Made by a program: the position numbers and the translations under genes. From positions 46,934,001 through 46,998,000 of the forward strand of contig CM075101.1 in assembly GCA_037576195.1 (NCBI GenBank): a DNA stretch of 64,000 nucleotides, written 5' to 3'. Positions 11,494 through 23,348 of the stretch are shown here, piece after piece. The notes below the pieces were generated by a model. It was not told where the DNA came from, ran no database searches, and saw only the letters and a list, made by a program, of their open reading frames with translations. This DNA comes from Phytoseiulus persimilis (Eukaryota; Arthropoda; Arachnida; Mesostigmata; Phytoseiidae). Within the stretch, counting starts at the first letter, position 1; each line of letters starts with the position of its first letter.

Positions 11494-12369
11494 CTGCTTG
11501 CGGTTTCTTTGCTTGAAACGCTTACAGCGAGTATTTCATAGAGACGGTGTAGGGCATTGTTACCAAAATAGCGAAACAGCAGCAGCGGCGTAAGAAGAGC
11601 CTTGTTTTCTCTCATTGGGGACAGCCGGCCACCAGAGATATCGTGGCTCGGCTATGTGTCTCTAAGATGTCAGATCATCCGGAACCTTCGCTCAGAAACA
11701 ACCAACAGTACACACAATCAGATAAACGGACGAGGCAGCAGGCTGGGAGTAGACCGAGGGCCTTCCGAAGTGACAAGTCGGCGAGCGCGATGTCACCGGC
11801 TTGAATTCACGGAGGAAGGCGTTCCTTCCGGGCGCCCCAGCTCGAGACACACTCCGCGACGACGTTGGTTCGGGACGATGATGAGCCGGACCGTAAGGTA
11901 TGAAGAAGAGGCGAGATCCCGAGGTCGAACGGCCCCTTGGAGTGCAACCGTCGCTCCGAGACAAGTTGAATGGAATCTAGCGAATCAGATGTTCGTTTTG
12001 TTGTGACAAAACTCCTCTCGAATGTACGAAAATAACGCCGGTCGTCGCCAGGGCACGTTGTCGCTGTCGTTGACTCATCCATTCAACGGACGACAAAGAG
12101 AAATCGTTCTGGAAACATCTCCGACCGAGATCGCTCGGGTCAGGAAACGACAACGCAACATAATGTCAGGCTCGGAGACATGTTTGATGGACGATTGAGG
12201 CAGTTGCCGGATTCCGCCTGCTGGTATTTCCTCCTGTTTCGAGCCGGGTCTCATCATTTATTGTGAACGCCTGAATCTCGACCCGGCTCATCGTTGCTTC
12301 GGCGACATCGAGCGAAACCTCTTTGGTATGCAAAGATTACCTCGTTGCGCCTTCCTCCCCTGTTGAACA

Positions 12370-12663
12370 ATGTTTGTACAGATCTGTCGGGTCTGGCTTC
12401 ATGACCCTGGTCCGATTGAAGTCCAGGTCCTGGCCGGAATGCAGTCGCCGTGTGCCAGGCCCCCGCCAGAGAGACATTCGAGCGGCGAACACGAAATAGG
12501 CTCTCTGGCCGCCCAGGCAGTCCGTGCGTTGCGTGAAGAGCAGCGACGACCAATTGAAGGAATGCGGCTCCCCAGATCGCGTGACGACAGGCGTCTCCAC
12601 ATCTCCTCCTCACCGGGTTTTGCCAATACCGAGACTGGGAAGCTGCAGACTGCCCGGTTCTAG
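12370..12663 (+). CDS. Unassigned open frame, 97 codons
   Basis: An ATG-started frame of 97 codons has many G or C third positions and a mixed composition (VWLHDPGPIEVQVLAGMQ, then EIGSLAAQAVRALREEQRR). Opposite-strand frames of 75-137 codons cover the same DNA but are richer in Arg and Ser. There is no upstream promoter or downstream polyadenylation signal that I would trust, and no known domain. Confidence 0.12.
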   Translation: MFVQICRVWLHDPGPIEVQVLAGMQSPCARPPPERHSSGEHEIGSLAAQAVRALREEQRRPIEGMRLPRSRDDRRLHISSSPGFANTETGKLQTARF

Positions 12664-12810
12664 GCAAGCGTTACGCAAATTGCAGTGGATCCAAGTATCC
12701 GACTCCCGACTCATTAGACCCAGACTCCGTGGGATTTGTCTCTGATGGAGTAGGGTCGACCGCAAACATGAGAGACTCGGAGTTCGACTTTGAGAGGAGA
12801 GCGAGGCAGG

Positions 12811-12830
12811 AGAGAGAGAGGGGGGGGGGG
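12811..12830 (+). repeat. (AG)5 followed by an 11-G run
   Basis: Five AG units lead directly into an uninterrupted G run at 12820-12830. Confidence 0.95.
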
Positions 12831-14962
12831 ACAAGGGCGCGTTTGTCGAAAACATCTCTCGTCGGCACCTCTTCGATCACGGTTGTCACCGATCTTTGTC
12901 AGATCATAACTCTCTTCACGATGGGTCATACGCCCCTCCCGCTTCACCTGCGAGCTGTCTCGAAACGCCAACAATGGGACGAACCGGAACGCTCCGAAAA
13001 TAGTGCCGGCTCACAATGTCGGGGATTTTCCCGAGATCGCGACTCCGGCATCAGATGCGCCCGCCAAAGCCGATCGGCTCCATGAGGTCCTGTTTCGTTT
13101 ATCAAAACGCTCGCCGCTGGAATGATCGACCGTCGCTTCTGAATTTCCTTCGTGCCTAGATTCACTCGTGATGATTTCGCCCGACGGCTGTGAAGATTTC
13201 CCGGCGCACGTCATTTGTTCGCGATCCAGGAGGGCGCGCTTGCAGCAGGATGTTCGGCTCCTGCTCGAGTAAACCCTTTCTTTTCGCGGAAAATTCGGTG
13301 AGCAATCGGTGGAGATCGCGAATCAGCAGTTTTCGAGTGAAGAATCTCGAGCTCGTCAGCGGTCGCCATCTTGTGCTGCTCCGAATGAGGTGTATTCCCA
13401 TCCTGAGATCTCGACGAACGACCTCTGTGTGCGCTCAGCGCTGAAGTCTCATGTTTGTTATTCGCGATACCGGTTAGCAATTCTCCTAAAATACGGAGGA
13501 CTACCAAAAGCTTCATAAAGATTCCGCTCAAGGCAAACCGTTAGCCTGAGCCCGTTCATTATCTATTCGTCCCAACGAACAATTAGATGTCATGCTTCAT
13601 TAATCACCCAGATACCGAACCCGACGGCATTCACGGTTGCTCCTGGGCGAAGCATGCAACTCAGAGAGTTCATTTTCAGAAACTTCGGGGGTCGATTAAC
13701 GAATCAAGCGGTTGGCCTATAAAGGCCAGCCCGAGCGAGTTGAGGTCAACAGGCGAGGATTCGTCCGAGCTGCCCGAGGGCGTCTTCCCCGATGACCGGT
13801 CCGTCTGATTGATTTTTATGTCGTGAAGACGAATTCTGTTCTGTTTACGCGTATTTGCCCCGCTTGTCCACACGCTCGTAGGGTTGGTTTTTGTGATGTC
13901 AACTCATCGCAGACAGGGTTCGGACAACGGTTCCTTCACTCGACGGTCTGTCGGACCGTCTGGCTTCAAGGCTCTGCCGCAGCCAGGCCTCTGGTCGAAC
14001 CTGTCGTCAACAACCACAGCCGCCACCGCCGCCACCCGCAGCTCGGGCCAATGATGCTATCCGCAACAAACTCGAATCTCTGGTAGGTCATTCTGCGGCG
14101 AGAACGAGATGACGTCGACGACATTTTAATGGTCATAATGAAACTCAATGAATGACCCTGTGGATCATCAAAACGATTTTTCCTCCCTCGGATCCATTCC
14201 CTCTCCGGCCGCCGCACTCACGCTGACACCGAAAGTCGATTTCGCACTTTGTCTCGTTTCGAGCCGTCTCGACGGTAGTGCGTCTGCTGGTTCGAGAGCT
14301 GGCCAGTCTGAAGTGAGCGGTTGGCTCAAGCTCCCTCTGCAGCTGAGCATCGAGCCTCGGAAAACGAGTTCTTGGCGGAAGCCGATTTGGCGGCGGCGGC
14401 GGGGCGAGGCCGGTCGACGGATCGAGAGACGAGGTGGGAAATACGCAACGCATGTGCGATCCTTGGGAGAATGCTCTCTTTTCCTCCAGGCACCCAGCTC
14501 GCCGTTCCGTACCGCAAAGGCCCCGGAGTGTTCAGAGGTCGTTATTGAGGGAACGGGACCTACTCGAACCTTGTTCGACCTGATTCCAGTCCCGAGTCTC
14601 GAGGAACTCGTGATCAATCGCTTCTGGCTGGATACAACCTGTTCGCCGCTGATATCCAATCAGCCCGACCCGCGATTAGCGGTTCAGTCCGCCAAGCGGA
14701 CACTTCACTCAGGAGCAGCTGAAACCCTCGCGGCTCTTTCCGGTAGCGTCTAATGCAAACGCCTCCTTATGCTGTTGGCTCTGTGCTGCGTCCTGTTACT
14801 CACATTGGACTAAAGCCAAAACCACATCTTATGCTGACCCCAGAGATTACCCGTTGGAGCCCTTTGGTCTCTTTCGAAGAGATTTAGGAGACGGCGTCGT
14901 ACGGTAGCGGCGTTCGGGTGTTCAGCTAGTCAACGAACCAACGTACCCACGAACGAAACAAC

Positions 14963-14977
14963 CAGTCAGTCAGTCAG
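14963..14977. repeat. (CAGT)n array, first copy
   Basis: CAGT repeated three times plus CAG. An identical array with the same flanking CC lies exactly 60 bp downstream. Confidence 0.9.
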
Positions 14978-15022
14978 CCATCTAGCCACCCATTCAAGCA
15001 AACAGTCGGGCAGCCTGTCCGC

Positions 15023-15037
15023 CAGTCAGTCAGTCAG
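15023..15037. repeat. (CAGT)n array, second copy
   Basis: Same array as at 14963-14977, offset by 60 bp. The sequence between the copies is not obviously repeated. Confidence 0.9.
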
Positions 15038-15653
15038 CCCGCGAACCAGTGAGGCGAACGAGCGAGCAAACGAAACGCCATCACCGGAAAGAGACCCGGT
15101 GAACATCCCGCCGAACAACGCCGGGCTCTCACTGGATGTGAAACTACAACGGACCCGGGTCACAACCGGAGCGTATCGCTAGTTAGCTGCGCAGGCGGCT
15201 CCTCGTACAGGTTTTCAGTATCGGTCACCGATCTCACAGCTTCCAGGCGCGTCTTCCGCACTCTGCCGAACTTCCACGAAACGACAGAATGTGTCGAGTT
15301 CCGAGTCAAGTAAAAATCTCGCTCATCCCAACTGCTCCTCTCGAACTCGACTCAACTCCACCAAGAAATCAGCGCTGCCGGTTCGGAGGGACCGTGAAAC
15401 CTTGCACTGTTCCGGTAGGGAGCATGCGTTGGTTGTTTAACATGCCGGTTAAATTTCGGACTGTCTAGCAGGGAGGCGAATTCACGACCGTTTACACCGG
15501 CAGGCACCGAATCTTTTTGAAAAATCGCTGCTCATATCAATGCGCAGATATATGCCCCCGATTGAGAAACGTGCGGACCCGGCCACCGCCAAACAGTCCA
15601 TTCAATATTTCATTTGTTAGCCTCGATCTTTCCGTTCGCGGAACGGAATCCAT

Positions 15654-15665
15654 CCCCCCCCCCCC
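15654..15665 (-). repeat. Poly-C tract, 12 C (G on minus strand)
   Basis: Uninterrupted run of 12 C on the plus strand. Confidence 0.95.
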
Positions 15666-15876
15666 GCCTCTCTCTGGCCTTCCGGCTTGAACCCGTCTCG
15701 GCAAATGGTGATCATCTTGTAAGGGTCCGTCCAGCCGCGGGAGAATGTTCCATAATTCACCAGCATCGACACAGCCACCGCTGCAGCTGCCGCAACATCT
15801 GCTCAGGGAGCTCCTTCCTCATTCAACGACGTGGCTACAATCACAGGGTTAGCTAAAATGTTTCACCTGAGCAACC

Positions 15877-15896
15877 ACTGCACTCATGAGTGCAGT
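15877..15896. repeat. Perfect 20-bp palindrome
   Basis: ACTGCACTCA is followed immediately by its exact reverse complement TGAGTGCAGT, with no spacer. This could be a dimeric protein-binding site or a chance palindrome. It contains an ATG at the centre that opens a short Ala/Thr-rich frame. Confidence 0.9.
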
Positions 15897-16557
15897 CAAA
15901 ACGGCAGCTACACCTGCAGCAAATATAGTTCTTCATTCACGCAGCTGGCGGTCGGGCTGAAGCCGCTCTGGAGAACGCAGCGATGTCAATACCTGGACGC
16001 TCGATGGCGGTAGATCGTTTTTCCACCACCACCACCGCCGCCGCGTTATCGCACCTTGGTGACCCCGAATATTCCGAGCGGTATTCCATCGTTGCAGCTC
16101 CACCGTTATCCGCACCTGCATGCCGAGCCTTTTTTAACCCCGGCTGGAGCACACGACGTCGCCAAGCTGCGTAACAACTCAGATCAGTGAACCCGCACCC
16201 GCAATCACGTTGAAATCGACTCGGGAGAGGGGCAGGACTCGGCGGATGGATTTGCTCCCAGTGGGCAGCCGCGGCGGCTCAATCGTTGCAACATCAATGG
16301 TGATTCGATATTCTCGAGCTCTCATTTAGTTTATGATCCTCTCAGCAATGCTTTCCCCCTTTCCTGTAATGGAAATTCGGGCTGACGACTACACTTCCCT
16401 CCTTGGATGGAGGTTTGCTGGAGGCATATTCGGCTGGCAACGAAGTAGAGCAGCGGGGCTACGAACGAGAGGAGTGACCTTCAGGAGAGAAGAGGTACAG
16501 GGAGACGGAAAAACGCAGGGAACATAATTAGGGACGGAGAAAGTTGGTAAAAGATAG

Positions 16558-17160
16558 ATGGCTGGATGTGGGGGAGGAGGACAGAAAACGGTCATACGAC
16601 GAGGAGAAAAACGGAAAACTATGCAACGTGGACCACGCGGCTTACGACGCAGGCCGACTCCCCGACCGTCGAGCCGCTCGGAGAGCTCCGATGGCAACAT
16701 AATTAACGGAGCGACGTTTCCAACCTCCATCGATGAGCGAACGAGTTGGCGGAGAAACCGACTAGCGGGTGCGCCATCAAGCTTGTTCCCGAACGGACGT
16801 CAATCGATTGCCGTTGACGTCGCTGATGGCGACGAGAACGACATTAACGTCGTCAACGGAAACCACCTCGACCCCAAGAAGAAAGTCGACATTTTTTCAC
16901 CGGTTGTAGCCTCCTCCGATCCCTCCAAAGTTCGGCGTTTGGAAAGTTTCGACGTCAACGCGTCTCAACACTTGTTCGCTTCGACTCGAGGCCGTAGAAA
17001 CGGCTTCAGGGTACTCGTCCACTTTTGCCCTGTTCGAAGGTCCGTCGGGCAGCACTTCGGGGCTTCGCTGTGCCACATATTTCAGCGGCGTCGTCGTCTC
17101 CTCCTCGAAGTCGGCTTCCCAACGGCCTGTGTCTCGCTCAGGCCAGAAGCAGCTCGTTAA
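16558..17160 (+). CDS. Unassigned open frame, 200 codons
   Basis: The middle of this ATG-started frame (about residues 70-120) is built of GAC, GTC, AAC and ATT codons and reads as an acidic segment (AVDVADGDENDINVVNGNH) followed by DPKKKVDIFSPVVASSD. The beginning and end are Arg-rich and look non-coding. The GAC/GTC pattern is self-complementary, so the minus strand is also partly open and the signal may be compositional. A second 240-codon frame overlaps its end in another phase. Confidence 0.15.
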   Translation: MAGCGGGGQKTVIRRGEKRKTMQRGPRGLRRRPTPRPSSRSESSDGNIINGATFPTSIDERTSWRRNRLAGAPSSLFPNGRQSIAVDVADGDENDINVVNGNHLDPKKKVDIFSPVVASSDPSKVRRLESFDVNASQHLFASTRGRRNGFRVLVHFCPVRRSVGQHFGASLCHIFQRRRRLLLEVGFPTACVSLRPEAAR

Positions 17161-17972
17161 AGATTCAAATGTAGACGCTCTATGGGATGCGCATCACGTC
17201 CTGTTCCCCGGCCGCGACTGCCGTTCGGCGGATGTTGTCGTTCACGTAGACTCGCCATCGCTCTCCTTCGATTGGCCCATCCGCTACGGCTCGGCTGTAG
17301 ATGTTTCAATAGGTGCTCTGATTGGAGTCAATGTCTACCGCGTGGCCGACTGCCGCTACGGAGCTAAGCCTAGCTCTGACGTTTTTGCAGTCAGGCCGAG
17401 GAGGAGACCGGTCCCTCAACAAAAACGTCACTGCAACAAGTCTCATAAGTACTCTGTCGACCTTGCCCCCTCGCTCGCTCCCTCCTTCTCCCATCATCTT
17501 TCCCTCGAGCGCTCCTCTCTGTCGCTGAAAACTTGGTCGCGTCCCCGCACCGATTCGGGGAGAAACTCCCAAGGCGAGGAACAGTTGCTTGTTCGGTTGC
17601 TTGTCGCACAGAGTTTAGGCGGTGGCGACGTCAGGGTAATTGTAACGTCAACCGGCACTCTTGAACGTCCTTCTGGACCAGTCGAGAGAGCAGGGTACAA
17701 TTTACTCGCTACATCGGAACACCCTCCACTCGTCGACTCAGTATTCTTCCCAGGCACCCTCGTCGTCTTGGTTACTGTTTTCCTCACTCCAGTTTCGCGG
17801 AGCTCGGGAACGAATGCGACTCCGACTCCTTCGCAGTTGGAGGATGAGTGACTAAGGTCTCTGCTTCGAATTCTGTGTAATCGCAGGCTACGAGGACAAA
17901 CATTCGAGAACACGTTCTGCTCATTGCTCGTAGTTCTTCACAAAAAAAACGCTTCAAGACGGTTGGCCGCGT

Positions 17973-17995
17973 GAGCGAGCGAACGAACGAACGAG
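17973..17995. repeat. Tetranucleotide array (GAGC)2(GAAC)3
   Basis: Two GAGC units followed by three GAAC units, read directly; reverse complement resembles the CGTT array at 1119-1142. Confidence 0.95.
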
Positions 17996-18726
17996 TCGAC
18001 GGACGCGCCGTCCTTGACTGCGAACGTTTTTGCGTCTAATTGAAGGACAGGCCTCATCCTCGGGAGGCTCAACTCGGTTCCGCCTCTGTGTGACTTTGGA
18101 AGGGCGGGGAAGAACAAGGAGAACGGAATGGAGGAGGATAATAACGAACATGAACTGAACGAGTTTGACGACGCCGAGCCTGAGCCCGAAACAGCGGCCC
18201 GAGGGAACCCACATCATGAAGGTACTGCGAGACGTGAACTCGAGACGCCAGTCAGTTGGACGAGGTGGAGGGAATATGGTGTCAGGAGAGTTTCGCACCA
18301 GTAAGCTGATTAAAGTCAACGATAGAGAATAAACCAAGGTGGTCGGATGAACGCTTCAGCGACGACCGGGAATGCAGGAGAACAAGCAGCCGCATGTGAA
18401 GCTCATGACGGCCAGAGAACCAAGCCGAAGACGGGACTCGAAGGGACCGGTGCCGGCGAAATGACGACTCGGGCATTCGGAGTTGGTGCGATGGATATGT
18501 CCCGACCAATGAGGAGCAAGCACTCCGCGAATAGAACATCCCGCGCTCTATCTGGGGAGCTTAATCTTCCCGAGCATTCAAAGATCCTTCTCTCATTTGA
18601 AGTTACGGATCCATTCAGCCAGCCCCGATCGGTTTTCCGTTGCAACGACGTCATTCGTCCGACTCTCTCAGCCATATTGGAACGCGCCACTCAAAAAGGT
18701 TGAATAAGCCTCTGCTACTTAACGTC

Positions 18727-18757
18727 TCCGCCGCCGTCGTCGTTGTCGTCGTCGTCA
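18727..18757. repeat. CCG/TCG triplet tract
   Basis: Three CCG units, two TCG, one TTG and further TCG units. On the minus strand one frame reads this as Asp/Gly runs at the end of a 64-codon frame, which I attribute to the repeat. Confidence 0.85.
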
Positions 18758-20859
18758 TTTGAAACTAATCCGGCCGCGAAGCGGCGTTTCCGTAGAATCC
18801 AAACCGATCCGGAGTTTGTCGCGGCAATTAAGCTCGACATATTCCCCGCGAGCGAACAAACATACGAGCCGTACGGCCGGCGGTCTCTAGGTACGACATT
18901 ACGTCCCACGTAGCGTCCTTTGGTTCTAGCCTCCGCCTTAACGATCTAAGTCCCGTAACATTGAAGGACGCACGCACAAACGTGTCGGCTCGCTCGTTTC
19001 GATACTAAAGCTAACACATTGTGGGAGCAGATCGAACGAACTTTTGGAAACACGAAAGACATCGGCTGGCTGGCCGAAAGTGACCCCGACTCGACAAGGT
19101 CGCCGAGTCCACTGGCCCGGACAGCAACTGACGGCGGGAATGGACCCCGGCTCAGATGGAAGCAGACTTTATCTTCGCGGTCAGCGGGCCGTACGCATCC
19201 CCTTCGTGCGCGTCGTGTTCCCTTCCTGGCCCGTTTTTTCATTCTCTCCCTTCCAGAACCCCGCCCGTCCCCTGTTCTGTTCGTCCAATGTTTCCCGCTT
19301 TCCCGCACTGCTCCGCGGTAGCTGTGTTGTACGTTCTTTTGCCTTCTTGGAAGGACTACCAGGCTCGTTCTCGAGCCGGCTCCCCACATCGTTCGTTGCC
19401 CTCTAATGCTGGTGAGGCCAGCGTTACTCACTTTATCCGTCAGATGCTTTTCTGGTTCGCCTGGCAAGCACGGCCAAAGAACTCAGCTGGCCCATCGCAT
19501 GATGCAGCCGACGCCGTCAACAACGGAACTGAGGCAAGAGTAACGAACGGGAACTACCCACACCATGATCAAAGCACAAACGTCCCGTCCGCTGCTCCGC
19601 TCCATAAGCGGATCGACCTGTCTTATTTCACACTCACTCATTCATTAACTTGAGTGGACGCCGCTACCGGAACCGGGAACACGCGGACATTCCACAGACG
19701 CGAAAGCGCTCACTCGGCGAGCAGAGAGAAGGAAGTCACTCGCTCAGTCAGCTGTGTGAAATGAATCATCGTGGTCATCCTGAGGAAGAGGTTCACGGCG
19801 CAAGCTTCGGCGCGCGATGTCTCAGTCTCGGAGAAATCTTCAACAGCCTCTAAGTATTGAACAAACAGAATCTCGAGCGAGCAACCCACCGACCAACCAG
19901 ACAAACATCAAAGAAATCGCAAGCAGGCAAACAAACAACGAGTCGGAAGGAACAGGTTGTTAAAGGTATCCGGGAAGAAGACGATGCGAGTCATCAGCCG
20001 CTCATCGTGGTTCCCGAGTCGGCTCGCTCGTTGTGGTGGTGGTGGTGTTGGTAATGAGTCTGAATACTAACCAAGCTCACAGAGTCAGCAAAGGGAAGCT
20101 GCGCAGAGCTCGTCAGACGAAATTTCTGGCGGATCAAGCAGAAAAAGCAAACACGAGAACCAAATCGATGACGACCATCGGAATTAGAAGGCCAGACGGG
20201 GGAGCGGGAGATCCGGCGGAGATCGTCTCGCTGACTGCTAGGAGAAACCGAAACAAATCCGGCATCAGGCCTGGCAACGCGAAACGAAACCGAAACCACT
20301 CCAACGGCTATGCATCCAAAACTAGGCAATGGCAATTACATCGGATCGGGAGTTCGACGGAATCGAGTCTGCCTCCCCGCTGCCTACCGCCTCCGATAGC
20401 TGGCTTCCGCTCGGCCTGCGTTCGAGTCCCGCGATCCGCATCGAACCGCTTCGGCGAATCCAACGAAGGAACGAGCGTGGTTTCGGAAAAAGGAACAATT
20501 TAACAAACAACAGAAAGACTCGAGCGTCATCAGGACAAAGTCCTCGCTCTGCAGTAATGCAATTCTGAATAATTGACGATTGAGCGGATCCCCCGGTTCG
20601 GAAAAACAGAGTCCTCGACTCCCTCACCACCAGGGCGGCCAAGACGAAATGGGCGGCTATTCTCTGAAGAATACACAGGAACAGACTCATACCAGATATT
20701 CACACGTGATACATGACTGCAGACGGCGTCGTCTGCTCCGTGAAGGCTCGATAAATCCTCCTCTCGACTCGTCGCATTCATCATCAATCTAGTTTCCGGT
20801 TCTCCGATCCGCTCCCAGCTCTTCGGTGTACATGTCGATCTCTTTAGGGCCTCTGCGTT

Positions 20860-21175
20860 TCTTCCTCGCTGTCTCTCTTCCTTCTCGTTTGCTCCGCTCC
20901 TTGTTTTTGTGCATGAGTTCGCCGTCTCCCTCCGGTTGCTCCGCCATTGCGTCCACCGCTCACGTTACCCCCGCGCAGCTATGCCTTGTCGAGTTCCGTC
21001 GTTTACAGCTACCCCCTCTCCCCCGCCCTTAGCAACCCCTTCGAAGAGTCCCCGCTACGTCCTCGCCCTTGATTCTGTAGTCTCGTACTTCTTCCCTGAC
21101 CTGCTAATCCCTCTATTCTTCGTTCGGATTCTATCTGCCTTCCTCCTCCTCCCCTCCCTTGTCCCGCTCTAGTTA
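20860..21175 (+). repeat. Pyrimidine-rich block
   Basis: About 300 nt are dominated by C and T on the plus strand. The Leu/Ser/Pro-rich plus-strand frames in it are products of that bias. Confidence 0.7.
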
Positions 21176-22131
21176 GCGCTGGACCCAATCAATTTTTGCC
21201 CTACTGTCTCCTACCTCGAGCTTTCTCCGCATTCGCTCAGCGACCGGTCCCAGTTTTTGTCTTTTCCCACGCTCCCGACCGCTTTTGTCTCGGCCGCGTC
21301 CTTGCCCCGTCCATTGAGCGTAGCGGTAGCAGTTGTTTACCGAATCGTTAATGTCCAGGGAGGCAGACGGTCTTTTCCTCCGGGTCGCAGGCCGTCTTCG
21401 TCTCATCATAATAAGCTATTTTCCTGGTCCCCCTCCTTCCATGAGGTCAACTATCGCGGTTGCACGAACAACAACCTAATCATGAGTTTCCACCATGGAT
21501 CGACAGCAATGTTACACAACTTCTCGATTATCCGAAACGGACGGATGAGAGATGGAGCTCCCGCAAATGGAACCGAGACTCTCATGACAGCTTGAGGTCG
21601 ACCCAAGGTCCTTCAGATCCGGGACCACTGGCCTAAAAACTGCTGCGGATGTGCTTTTTGAGCTTTCCGGTGTCTAAGGTCTACCGAGCCGATGGATCCC
21701 CTGACTACTTGGGCCGCTCGACCTCGAGATGTCTCCCGTTCGGATATGTGTAGGTGGTGTGGATGATTCTGGATTGTTATATTCATCGAGCGAATTCGGA
21801 GCGCGTGATGTATGACCACAGGCAGGGCCACGACGCTGAGAACCACCAATCTCAAACAAAGGCATCCTACATACTGCGTCCAGTCGACCGACTACACCCG
21901 GCCGCCTCAAGGCACGGAATTTACACAACGCTGTAACGGAACGTTTTGAAACTCCATGGCGTTAGTATCCATTACGAGATTTACCCTTGACGTGTCTGAT
22001 TCATTTGTCTTAGGGGGAACGTTGGGTCGGCAACTGTGCGGCTCTCGAGAAAACCCAACACAAGCCGGTTCCACCGGTGGGAAATTGGGAATAACCTTCG
22101 CAGAACACCAGAAGCGCAAATTGATCCGTCC

Positions 22132-22151
22132 ATCAATCAATCGATCAATCA
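22132..22151. repeat. Tetranucleotide array of ATCA-like units
   Basis: About five ATCA units, one changed to ATCG, read directly. Confidence 0.85.
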
Positions 22152-23348
22152 CGGGTTGGTTTCATCTATCTGTTCTTGGGCTCGTCCTCTTTTCCATCTT
22201 CCAACGAGTCCGAACCCTTGGCAAGCGTACCATTCATCGTGGTATCGGCCCTCTTTCCTATGAATCCACCATCAGACGGCTGCAGGCTGAAGAGTGAGCC
22301 AATCAACGAACACTCGGTGTTCGACATGATACCGCCGCGCCCAATTATTCATAACGGAGCGGTGGACAAGATTTATTTGAAGCATTCGAGATCACGACTG
22401 AGCTCCAACTGCTCGCACTGCGGGCTTCGATGGAAACCTCTCGCCGAGAAACTCGGTGGTATACCATCGAGTGCTCTTCTCTGATGCATGGCTCCGATGT
22501 CAAAAAGAGGTTGGTTCGAATGATTACTTGCGCACTCGGGGCACAATGAAGGCAAACTTCTCGCAGACAGGCACCCGACCCTCCCCGGTGTCTCACAAAG
22601 ACAGATATCGATGAATACGGCGTCGTCGCTCCCAGGAACAATGAAAGTATTCCAAGAGGTTTCCACAAAGGAACTCGGAATGTGATGTCAAAGCGCTCCA
22701 GCGATTCCGGACCGGATCCCGAGAAATCGAGTTGAGCAAGAATAGCATGGATGAAATATGTGCGTCATTCGGCACGAGCATGAGCACGTGGGCCCGGGTC
22801 CTATCCCTCTCTCTCTCTCTGATACGAGAGAGGTCTCTGATACGCCTGCTACCGAAACCCCCTCAAGTCAGCCGAGTTTGCCCATTTCGGCGTGCGAAAT
22901 TGACGCTGATCCTAACGTAACAAGATTACAACGAGGAGGAATTGGCGGTGCCGTCTCCGCGTGTCCTCCCTGAGCTCACCCATGACGGTCTCAGAGCTTG
23001 GGCGGGATCATTTTCAGTTTGTCATCATCCACAAGGATCCGCACGAGGAGGAACACGCGGCAACGGTTTCACTGCCGCCTGGCCTACAAGCTCATTAGCT
23101 CGAAGTGGGTCAAGGAGCTCGTTGCCCTCTCGATGTACATACTGCTGCCGTCATTGTCTCCCGTGGCCTAATCCAATTAACACCTTGATTCCTGATGGCT
23201 CATTTACTGTTGCTCGGATGTCGTCTCCTGGACCCAGGATTCGGACTTTCAGGCCCCGGGATTTTTGGTATGAAGCAATGAGGGTATCGACGTCGAAACA
23301 AGAACCGGAACGCCAGGAGCCGCGTCCGTGGTTGCTCCGTCAAAGGCA

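Larger units (their letters stand above)
7633..12369. other. Unassigned stretch with purine tracts and a hairpin
   Basis: No supported gene. Open frames on both strands compete over 8.0-8.4 kb. The stretch holds two purine-rich blocks (8943-9092 and about 9990-10093), an inverted repeat at 9760-9830, a TATAAATA motif at 10582 and a CTCG/CGGT array at 11463-11493. Confidence 0.5.
12664..16557. other. Unassigned stretch with repeats and a palindrome
   Basis: No supported gene. It contains a GA/G tract at 12811-12830, about 860 nt without any listed open frame (14754-15613), two CAGT arrays 60 bp apart, a 12-C run at 15654-15665 and the 20-bp palindrome at 15877-15896. Ala/Thr-rich frames near 15.7-16.2 kb come from GCT/GCA-rich DNA and were not called. 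Confidence 0.5.
17852..23348. other. Unassigned stretch
   Basis: No supported gene. It holds a GAGC/GAAC array at 17973-17995, a CCG/TCG triplet tract at 18727-18757, a GGT tract near 20035-20047, a pyrimidine-rich block at about 20860-21175 and an ATCA array at 22132-22151. Open frames of up to 173 codons overlap on both strands. Confidence 0.5.

Noticed and set aside
17129-17851. 240-codon plus-strand frame
   Set aside because: Ser/Arg/Pro-rich and covered by a 139-codon minus frame that looks equally plausible; no splice or start context supports it.
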